From assembly GCA_938024995.1 (NCBI GenBank), contig CALJDU010000006.1, forward strand, positions 225,399-289,398: DNA of 64,000 nt, read 5' to 3'. The position numbers and the translations under genes were made by a program. Shown in pieces: positions 47,206-53,668 of the stretch (position 1 is its first letter; each line of letters opens with the position of its first letter). The notes under the pieces were generated by a model that saw only the letters and a list, made by a program, of their open reading frames with translations, did not search any database and had not been told where the DNA came from. Source of the stretch: an uncultured bacterium. Its GTDB lineage: Bacteria; Myxococcota_A; Polyangia; Polyangiales; Houyiibacteriaceae.

Positions 47206-49007
47206 GTCAGTTCGCGGAAGTAAGCGTTCGCTATGACGCGCCAGTCGCGGCCGAACAGAGCGACGACACGTTTCGTCTGCGCCTCCCCACGGATGGAATG
47301 CGAGCGGGCAGTCGCCTCATCGCCGAAGTCGCACGGCCGGGAGTCGCGCGCGACGCTTTGCTCACCCTGGGCGAGATCCTGCACAGCGATCTTCGACGCA
47401 AGCCAAACGATCGCGCCGACTACTTGCAGTACCTCTTGGCGCAAGGGAAGCGCGCGACCAAAGAGCTCTGGGAGGCGCAGAAGAGCTTCCTCGACGAGAA
47501 GTACGGCAAGGCAGAGACCGATGAAGGTCCGCTGGATCCGATCGTCAAGGTCGACGAGTCGGGTCTCTCGATCGAGGTCTTCTCCGCCGATGAGTCGTCC
47601 TACGCGCGCCTCCACTTTAAGTCGGGAGAAGCGTTCACCGCGACCGACCTCTCACCGGGTGTGACGCACCTTGATCTCAGCCCCGCGCTCTTGACCTCCC
47701 TCGCGCAGATGCGCAGCTACCGCGCCGCCACGCTTGAGCTCTCGCGCTCCGAAGGTGGCGAAGCGCGCGACGTGAAGGTTCCTTATCGCTGGATCCGCGC
47801 GCTGTCGCAGGTCCAGGCCGCGTCGACGTTGCCTGGTCACGAGTTCGAGATCGCGCCGGTGGACCTCTACAACGTTTTGCTCACGCTGCGCATGCAGAAG
47901 GCGAAGACCTCACCGCGCGCGCTGCGCTACGAGCTCGTCCCGGGGAGCCAACCGCGCATCGTGCTCGAGCCATGGGACCGCGTGATCGACGCGACCGGAC
48001 CGACCTATGAAGGGAGCGCGCCCGCGGTGGTGCGCACCTGGGGACGCCGTCGTCTCTCGGCGCTGTCGCGTTTGCTTCCTCATGTCGTGAGCGTGAAGGT
48101 TCGCTTGGTCGGGGCGGGTCTGCCTGCGTACTACGTGTTGGACCTCGGCGACGCGACGTTGACCCTCGCGCTGAGCGGCTGGACGGACAGCGGCTGGGCG
48201 GGCATCTCGACGTTCGATCTTCAGGTCGACGGTGTGGACGATGTGCTCGCGCAAAAGGTGCTCTCGCTGATCACCGAAGGCCCTCAAAGCCTCGACCAGC
48301 TCGCCGAGAGCGCGGGCCGGGATCGCGGCGCGGTGCGTCACGTGATCCTCTCGCTGATGCAGCGTGGTCTCGTCTTTCATGACCTGACCTCGCGTCGCTT
48401 CGTGCACCGTCCGCTTTTCGCGCAGCCGCTCGACGTGGACGCGCTCCGCTTCCGGGATGAACGCGAGGCGCAGGCGCATCAGCTCCTCGCCGTGGAGGGC
48501 CAAGTGCGTCTCACCAAGGTCCACGATCTGGGCGGAGAGGGCACACGAATCGAAGGCGAGGTCGAGGATCGCGCGGCGCATCGGAACTACACGACCAGCT
48601 TCACGATCGATCGAGAAGGGCGAACGGTTAACGCCTCGTGCACGAGCCCGCACTTTCGGCGTTCGGGTCTTCGCGAGGGGCCGAGCGCGCCGATGATCGC
48701 GCTTCGACTGCTCTACGCCAAGGAGCGCGCGGAGCTCATGCGTCTGCGTGACACGCCTGAGGGCCGCGCGCTGATTCGGGCGGAGACGCGCACGTTGATT
48801 CGCCGCGAGACCGATGGGTCTACTACGTATCGGGTGTCTCTCGACGAGCGCACGATCACGGTGCGGTGGGGTCGACGTCCAGATGAGATGCGGATGAGCC
48901 GCGCGTTCTTCGGGACGGAAGAGGAAGCGCGTGAGGACTACTTCGCGCGCCTCGCCCAGTGCGCGCGCAAGGGCTTCATCGACGCGAGCGCGGCGGAGAT
49001 GGTCTGA
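47202..49007 (+). CDS. winged-helix / degenerate SWIM / WGR protein, retron-associated
   Basis: A 601-aa protein. The N-terminal ~340 residues are unassigned and beta-rich. Residues about 347-405 form a winged helix (VLSLITEGPQSLDQLAESAG, AVRHVILSLMQRGLV). Residues about 445-505 have the fold context of a SWIM zinc finger (CTSPHFRRSGLREGP), but of the C-x-C...C-x-H ligands only Cys480 is kept. The others are Ser482, Ser495 and Pro497. Residues about 543-595 are a WGR domain (VRWGR at 554-558) of the type found in PARPs, which binds nucleic-acid ends. WH-SWIM proteins are, from memory, partners of type XIII retron RTs. The start overlaps the giant HEAT gene stop, and the retron noncoding RNA region follows. 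Confidence 0.88.
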   Translation: MSQFAEVSVRYDAPVAAEQSDDTFRLRLPTDGMRAGSRLIAEVARPGVARDALLTLGEILHSDLRRKPNDRADYLQYLLAQGKRATKELWEAQKSFLDEKYGKAETDEGPLDPIVKVDESGLSIEVFSADESSYARLHFKSGEAFTATDLSPGVTHLDLSPALLTSLAQMRSYRAATLELSRSEGGEARDVKVPYRWIRALSQVQAASTLPGHEFEIAPVDLYNVLLTLRMQKAKTSPRALRYELVPGSQPRIVLEPWDRVIDATGPTYEGSAPAVVRTWGRRRLSALSRLLPHVVSVKVRLVGAGLPAYYVLDLGDATLTLALSGWTDSGWAGISTFDLQVDGVDDVLAQKVLSLITEGPQSLDQLAESAGRDRGAVRHVILSLMQRGLVFHDLTSRRFVHRPLFAQPLDVDALRFRDEREAQAHQLLAVEGQVRLTKVHDLGGEGTRIEGEVEDRAAHRNYTTSFTIDREGRTVNASCTSPHFRRSGLREGPSAPMIALRLLYAKERAELMRLRDTPEGRALIRAETRTLIRRETDGSTTYRVSLDERTITVRWGRRPDEMRMSRAFFGTEEEAREDYFARLAQCARKGFIDASAAEMV

Positions 49008-49264
49008 CCATGTTCGCGCGCAAAGAAGATCACTCGCGTAGCGAATCTGCTGAGCGAAGCGAACGTGGGTGGGAGGCTCCAAACGACTTGCTCGTTTGGA
49101 TGGAGGGTTTGAATAGACCGTCCGAAAAAAAGGGAGATTCGATCTCCGATCACGTACGTTGGTTTGGTATTGTCCAGGGAGCGACGCAGACGCGACGCGA
49201 ATCATGGTCTGACCCAGCGTCCCCCAACTCTTTGATGACGGGAGGCGCTCTAGGAGTGAGCTGA
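49008..49264. other. leader region upstream of retron msr
   Basis: These 257 bp between the WGR gene and the retron RNA contain no convincing gene. A small hairpin (49133-49147) is preceded by a run of seven A. The base composition is clearly more AT-rich than the flanking genes, as expected for a promoter region. The retron RNA promoter is probably here. Confidence 0.45.
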
Positions 49265-49590
49265 AAACACCCATCCAATAAATACGACCAGAACCTTTCC
49301 AGAGCGGAATCGTGGAACGTTAGCCAGTGCGCAAGCACGCGGGCGGTGCATCGCCGTCCAGGCCCAATCTTTTCGCAATCTCCACAAGGTAGGCTGTTCG
49401 TGGTTGGTCTAGCGGTAGGGGGTAGTGGAGCACTACCCTGCTGGGCCAACCACGCAACCGCGGTTAGGGTAGTGCTCCACTACCCCCTACCGCTGACCAA
49501 CCGGTGAGCCTACCGTGTCCCTCGTGAGGAAGTAGCGTTCCGCGATTTCCGCTCTGTTTTTATCGTTCTGGTCTCTGTTGGATGGATGTT
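49265..49590 (+). ncRNA. retron msr-msd noncoding RNA (predicted)
   Basis: Predicted template and primer RNA of the adjacent retron reverse transcriptase. Long a1 (49266-49319) and a2 (49536-49590) inverted repeats flank the unit; blocks CCATCC, ACCAGAAC, CAGAGCGGAA and GGAACG are complementary in order. Directly after a1 is TTAGC (49320-49324), so G49323 is the likely 2'-branch guanosine. The msr carries two hairpins (49327-49338 with a GCAA loop; 49342-49355). The msd is a long hairpin: 8-bp outer stem 49388-49395/49507-49514, then a 37-bp stem 49402-49439/49466-49502 with one bulged T at 49409. The implied sizes (roughly 70 nt RNA, 150 nt DNA) are close to those known for msDNA-Mx162. Exact ends need mapping. 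Confidence 0.88.
49402..49502 (+). repeat. 37-bp inverted repeat forming the msd stem
   Basis: The two arms are perfect complements except for one unpaired T (49409). Each arm also contains its own palindrome: GGGTAGTG-GAG-CACTACCC at 49420-49438 and GGGTAGTG-CTC-CACTACCC at 49467-49485. The msDNA could therefore fold as one long hairpin or as a cruciform with two short hairpins. Confidence 0.95.
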
Positions 49591-49596
49591 CTCTTT

Positions 49597-49613
49597 GTGA
49601 CCGAAACGGTCAC
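49597..49613 (+). promoter_or_regulatory. hairpin between msd and RT gene
   Basis: GTGACCG-AAA-CGGTCAC, a perfect 7-bp stem with a 3-nt loop, lies between the a2 repeat and the RT ribosome-binding site. No T-tract follows, so it is more likely an RNA-processing or translation-control element than a terminator. Confidence 0.5.
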
Positions 49614-49657
49614 TCACCCGTGGCGCCAACCGTCATCCCTACGTTCTGAGGAGCGAA

Positions 49658-50977
49658 GTGAAGATGACCGAGACGACCGAGACACCAAAGGTTCCCGCGA
49701 CGACTGAACCTGGGCTTCCGTCCTGGAAAGACATCGCTGCGGCGGGTGGGATGCAGCCGTGGGTTCTCTCTGAGCTGCGCCGAAAGTCGCTGCTCGACGA
49801 GGGGGTTGATCCCAGTCGCTTGAGCAAAGCGGAGAAGAAGAACTTCAAGGCGCGCCGGGAGGAAGAGCGTCGCGTTCGCGCGATCCTGCGCAAGCAAGCT
49901 TGGCACGTTTACAAGCAGAACCACCTCGTCCACCTCGGCGCGGGGATTCATCTCTTCGACACGCCTGATGTCGACAAGTACGACGTCACGGATCCCGAAG
50001 CGCGTCGCGCCCAGAACGAGCTCGCGGACATTCCGGACGCCAACGCTCTGGCAGAAGCGCTGGGTCTGACGTTGCCGCGGATGCGCTGGCTCGCCTACCA
50101 CCGCGAGGTCGACACGGGCACTCACTACCACCGCTGGCACATCCCGAAGCGAACGGGTGGCATGCGATTGATCAGTTCTCCGAAGCCCGACCTCAAGCGA
50201 GCGCAGCGCGTGATCGCGCGACAGATCACCGAGCGTCTCCCGGTGCATGGCGCGGCGCATGGATTCATCCCGAGCCGCAGCATCGCGACGAACGCGGCGC
50301 CCCACGCCGATGCCGCGATCGTCATCAAGCTCGATCTCAAGGACTTCTATCCGACGATCACCATGCCGCGGGTGAAGGGGCTCATCCGTAAAGCGGGTTA
50401 CGGCGAACAGGTCGCGACGGTCATCGCGCTCCTGTGCACTGAGGCGCCTCGAGAGGAGCTCATGCTCCGCGGCAAGAAGCGTTACGTCGCGACCGGTCCT
50501 CGCTCCCTTCCGCAGGGTGCGCCGACGAGCCCGTCGATCACGAACGCGCTCTGTCTTCGCCTCGACTCGCGTCTGGCGGGTCTCGCCCGCTCGATGGGCG
50601 CGAAGTACACACGCTACGCTGACGACCTCACCTTTAGCTTCGCGCGCAAGGAAGCGCCGGTCGGGAAGATGCTCGGCGCGGTGAAGCGCATCGTCGAGGA
50701 CGAGGGCTTCGTCGTTCACCCGAAAAAGACCCGCGTGATGCGAAACGGTCGTCGTCAAAAGGTCACGGGGCTCATCGTCAACGGTGGTCACGACGCGAAG
50801 GCGCGGGTCCCGCGGGAGACGATTCGGAAGCTTCGCGCCGCGGTTCATCAGCGCGAGCTGGGCAAGCCCGGCAAGGGCGAGACCTTGGACGAACTCAAGG
50901 GGATGGCGGCGTTCATCCACATGACCGATCCCGAGAAGGGCGCCGCTTTCATGGCGCGCCTCAACAAGCTCGGCTGA
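49658..50977 (+). CDS. retron reverse transcriptase
   Basis: A 439-aa RT that would copy the msd RNA into single-stranded msDNA primed from the 2'-OH of a branch G. Diagnostic motifs: NAxxH at 212-216 (NAAPH), the first catalytic block KLDLKDFYPTI (Asp226), PQGAPTSP at 285-292, catalytic YADD at 320-323, and VTG at 369-371 in the thumb. The N-terminal ~150-residue extension (coiled, basic) is like that of myxobacterial retron RTs. A GAGGAG ribosome-binding site lies 4 nt before GTG 49658 and 10 nt before ATG 49664, so either may be used. No fused effector domain is seen. The noncoding RNA lies directly upstream and the 232-aa gene follows. Confidence 0.96.
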   Translation: MKMTETTETPKVPATTEPGLPSWKDIAAAGGMQPWVLSELRRKSLLDEGVDPSRLSKAEKKNFKARREEERRVRAILRKQAWHVYKQNHLVHLGAGIHLFDTPDVDKYDVTDPEARRAQNELADIPDANALAEALGLTLPRMRWLAYHREVDTGTHYHRWHIPKRTGGMRLISSPKPDLKRAQRVIARQITERLPVHGAAHGFIPSRSIATNAAPHADAAIVIKLDLKDFYPTITMPRVKGLIRKAGYGEQVATVIALLCTEAPREELMLRGKKRYVATGPRSLPQGAPTSPSITNALCLRLDSRLAGLARSMGAKYTRYADDLTFSFARKEAPVGKMLGAVKRIVEDEGFVVHPKKTRVMRNGRRQKVTGLIVNGGHDAKARVPRETIRKLRAAVHQRELGKPGKGETLDELKGMAAFIHMTDPEKGAAFMARLNKLG

Positions 50978-50978
50978 C

Positions 50979-51001
50979 CTCGACTCATCGAATGAGTTGA
51001 G
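50979..51001 (+). other. intergenic hairpin after RT gene
   Basis: CTCGACTCAT and ATGAGTTGAG pair (one G-T) around loop CGA just after the RT stop codon. There is no T-tract, so it may be an RNA stabiliser or weak attenuator before the next gene. Confidence 0.5.
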
Positions 51002-51010
51002 ACTCGGCGC

Positions 51011-51709
51011 GTGACGTGTCACCACGAGTTCGTGCTCACGCCCCTCCTGATCCAGCCCAAGACGGTTAAAGCGCGCCTCGAGGAGGTTCGTCGCTCGGGT
51101 CTTTTGCGGGACGAGGACATCCCGAACCTCTGGCAGGTCCAGCTCGGCGTGCTGCGGATGTGGCACCGGGTCTTCTTTCGTTCCGAGACGATCGGGATCA
51201 GCAGCGCACCGGTTCGCGAGACCCGTCGCGCGCGTCTCCTGAGCAAGCGCCCGCTTCGCTTCCCGTTCTTGGTGCGTGAGCGCGCGGTCGCGCCGCTCGA
51301 CTTCTCCGGGCTCATCAGTCCGCCCTGGCGCATCAAGCGTCACTTGCTCGGCGCCTACCATGACGGCGCGCAGTTCATCTACGATCTTGAGCTCCTCGTC
51401 GCGCACTCCGGCGCGCTCGAATCGCTTCGCGAGGAGGCGGTCGCGGTCCGCGATGACTTGGTCCCGCGGAGCACGTGGCTCAAGGATCTGGTCGTCTACC
51501 AGGGCTATCACGCGCGCTTGGTGGAAGCGCTCGACGTGTTCGTTCCGGGACGCATCGATGACCCAGACATCTCGTTCTTCGCCTATCTCCGCTGGTGCGC
51601 GCGTCAGCCGGAGACCCTGCGCGAGACCGTGCAGGCGCACGCCGAGGGGCGCTTCACGATCGCAAACGGTGTCGCGGTCGAGGCGCGAGGAAACGTCGCG
51701 TACGCTTAA
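51011..51709 (+). CDS. hypothetical protein downstream of retron RT
   Basis: A 232-aa soluble, mostly helical basic protein, start GTG 51011. Noticeable features are an N-terminal MTCHHEF, a Trp/Arg-rich middle (LWQVQLGVLRMWHRVFF), and a C-terminal half with LEALDVFVP and YLRWCARQPETL. I do not recognise a family and see no nuclease or membrane motif. It starts 33 bp after the RT stop in the same direction, so it may be cotranscribed and belong to the retron system (an accessory or effector role is only a guess). Its stop overlaps the stop of the convergent DUF4328 gene by 4 nt. Confidence 0.75.
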   Translation: MTCHHEFVLTPLLIQPKTVKARLEEVRRSGLLRDEDIPNLWQVQLGVLRMWHRVFFRSETIGISSAPVRETRRARLLSKRPLRFPFLVRERAVAPLDFSGLISPPWRIKRHLLGAYHDGAQFIYDLELLVAHSGALESLREEAVAVRDDLVPRSTWLKDLVVYQGYHARLVEALDVFVPGRIDDPDISFFAYLRWCARQPETLRETVQAHAEGRFTIANGVAVEARGNVAYA

Positions 51710-52419
51710 GCGTCAACTCGCTTGGCCGCGTCGCGTTGTCTCCGCGAAATCGTCCTCACGACGTTGGCCGCGAGGTAGGCCGCGATGAAGAACGCGCACG
51801 AACTACCAACTCGCCAGTAGTCTCCCTGCGCGTGATCCGCGAGCGTGACGGCGTTGCGTTGGGTCATCGTCGCGATCACACTGAGCACGCTCGCGCTCAC
51901 CCAGATGCCCCACCAAGCCGCGACGGGCCAGGCAACAGGGGGACCGTCTTTACGCTCGGCGCCCGCCGCGCGATGGGACTTGTCCCAGCTCTCCGCTGTC
52001 ATCCGAAGCGAGAGGACGATGTTCACGAAGGGCACGAGCCACATCAGGACCGGCCACGCGCCACCGCGTCGCGTACGCTCTCCGAGGGAGGGCAGGTTGC
52101 GATAGGCGCGCTGAAACCAGAACACGAAGGCACACGCGGTGACGGCGTGCGACCAACGAACCACGTATCCGGCCAAGCCGATGCGCGCCTCGTTGTCGAG
52201 CAGCGTGGCATCGGGGATCCGCTCTAGCTGCGCTCGCCCAAGAAGCTCGAGCTCCATCCACAACGCGACGATCTCTAACGCGTGGAGCGCGCTGCTGATG
52301 AGGAGACACGCGATGGCGATCTTGCTCGCCCAGGCGAGCGACTTTCGTTCTGCACGCGGCGCGTCGCTCCCGTTTGCCTCGCTCGACTCTGCCTTTGGCT
52401 TCACCTTCGATTGGGCCAT
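51706..52419 (-). CDS. DUF4328-domain membrane protein
   Basis: A 237-aa inner-membrane protein. A charged N-terminal tail (about 1-28) is followed by four to five helices. The blocks VFWFQRAYRNLPSLG and WPVLMWLVPFVNIVLSLRMTAESW are the signature of the DUF4328 family of unknown function. It is divergent from the UbiA-like gene with 43 bp between starts and convergent with the hypothetical gene after the retron RT, marking the boundary of the retron cluster. Confidence 0.9.
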   Translation of the reverse strand: MAQSKVKPKAESSEANGSDAPRAERKSLAWASKIAIACLLISSALHALEIVALWMELELLGRAQLERIPDATLLDNEARIGLAGYVVRWSHAVTACAFVFWFQRAYRNLPSLGERTRRGGAWPVLMWLVPFVNIVLSLRMTAESWDKSHRAAGAERKDGPPVAWPVAAWWGIWVSASVLSVIATMTQRNAVTLADHAQGDYWRVGSSCAFFIAAYLAANVVRTISRRQRDAAKRVDA

Positions 52420-52462
52420 CCCGGTCGGTATCGCACGCCGCGCGCCAAGTTACACTCCCGCG

Positions 52463-53329
52463 ATGACCACGCTCCGCGCATGGGTCCGCGCGGCTCGACC
52501 GCTCGCCCAAGGGAACATCGCCCCGCCGATCGTGTTCGGCGCGGCGCTGGCCTGCGCGAACGAGGACCGCTCGCTTCGTCTCGTGATGCTCGCGCTCGCG
52601 CTCGCGTTCGGCTTGCTCGACCATCTCCTGATCGTCTTTACGAACGACTACGCGGACCGCGACCACGACACGGACCACCGTACCTTCGCGAGCGGTGGCT
52701 CTGGCGTGCTGCAGTCTGGCGCGCTCAAGCCTCCCGCGCTGCGACGCGCCGCGTGGGCGATGGCCTTGGCGCTCCTCGCGCTCTCGACCGCGCTCGCCGC
52801 GTTCTCGTTTCCATGGATGCTCGCGGCGTGGCTCGCGGCATGTGTGCTCTTGGTGCTCTACAGCCTCCCGCCGTTCGCGTTCTCGTATCGCGGGGGAGGA
52901 GAGCTGCTGCAAGGGCTCGGGGTCGGCGTCGTGCTGCCCCTGGTCGGGTTCTATCTGCAGCGCGGAACGCTCGCGATCCCGACCAGCGATCTGATCGCGG
53001 GCTTCTTGCTCGCCGCGAGCGGGAACATCGCGACGGCGCTCCCCGACGTCCAAGCCGATCGGGCGGCCGACAAGCGAACGCTCGCGGTCTTCATCGAGCG
53101 CCGAGCCGCCGGAATGGTCGCGTCGTTTTTGGGAGCGACGGCGACGGTGGTGTTCTTCGCGCGTATCGCATCCGAAGAGACCATCGGCGGGATCGCGCTG
53201 GGCGTCGCGTTCATCGTCTTCGTGGGAGCGGGCGCGCTGGGGAGACGCGCGCTCGCATACGTCGTGATGCACGGCGCTGCCACGCAGCTCGTTTGGCTCG
53301 GGCTCGCGGCGCACTGGCTCTGGTCCTGA
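52463..53329 (+). CDS. UbiA-family prenyltransferase, MenA-like
   Basis: A 288-aa polytopic membrane enzyme of the UbiA superfamily, start ATG 52463. An in-frame extension upstream would run through the divergent gene and is rejected. The two Asp-rich diphosphate/Mg2+ sites are visible: NDYADRDHD (Asn61-Asp69, NDxxDxxxD) and DVQADRAADK around residue 195. The many Leu/Ala-rich segments give about eight or nine helices. The closest functional type is 1,4-dihydroxy-2-naphthoate polyprenyltransferase (menaquinone synthesis), but substrate-specific residues are not enough to fix the symbol. Confidence 0.9.
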   Translation: MTTLRAWVRAARPLAQGNIAPPIVFGAALACANEDRSLRLVMLALALAFGLLDHLLIVFTNDYADRDHDTDHRTFASGGSGVLQSGALKPPALRRAAWAMALALLALSTALAAFSFPWMLAAWLAACVLLVLYSLPPFAFSYRGGGELLQGLGVGVVLPLVGFYLQRGTLAIPTSDLIAGFLLAASGNIATALPDVQADRAADKRTLAVFIERRAAGMVASFLGATATVVFFARIASEETIGGIALGVAFIVFVGAGALGRRALAYVVMHGAATQLVWLGLAAHWLWS

Positions 53330-53416
53330 TCGTTTCAGTGACGAAGTGTCGCGTCATGACCGCGGGGTCGGCCGTCTTGTCACTCACGCCGCGGGGCGCG
53401 ACTCGGGGTCCGCGCC

Positions 53417-53668
53417 ATGCCGCGTAACGCTCTCAAAGACATTCTCTCGGACGCGTTCTTGGTCGCGAACGTCGACGCGGTCGCCCCGCTCTTGTTCACG
53501 CGCGAGGGCGGCGAAGCGCGGCGATGCGGCGCGCCGGCGAATCGGTCGCGCGGCTCAGGTGGGGTCGCGCTGCCGCGCTGGCCGTTCTGGCTTCGCGCGG
53601 CTCGCAACCTGGCGTTCACGCTGCTTCTTTTTGTGACGCTCCTCCGACGTCTCTTTCCGCCGTACTGA
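53417..53668 (+). CDS. possible small membrane protein
   Basis: An 83-aa reading frame with a plausible N-terminal soluble part (MPRNALKDILSDAFLVANVD) and one C-terminal hydrophobic segment (NLAFTLLLFVTLLRRLF) ending in PPY. It overlaps the 3' end of the opposing VWA gene by about 50 bp. The hydrophobic tail and normal codon use support it, but there is no homology cue. Confidence 0.35.
   Translation: MPRNALKDILSDAFLVANVDAVAPLLFTREGGEARRCGAPANRSRGSGGVALPRWPFWLRAARNLAFTLLLFVTLLRRLFPPY

Noticed and set aside
49123..49147. Minus-strand Rho-independent terminator (hairpin followed by T7 on that strand)
   Set aside because: There is no minus-strand gene in this region for it to terminate, and the stem is only 6 bp.
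48959..49264. A 101-codon plus-strand frame overlapping the end of the WGR gene
   Set aside because: It starts inside the WGR gene in another frame and runs through AT-richer noncoding leader sequence. It has no motif and no ribosome-binding site.
49402..49440. A tRNA-like string (GGTTGGTCTAGCGGTAGG)
   Set aside because: It resembles a D-arm only. The rest pairs in a 37-bp hairpin and no anticodon or T-arm can be formed.
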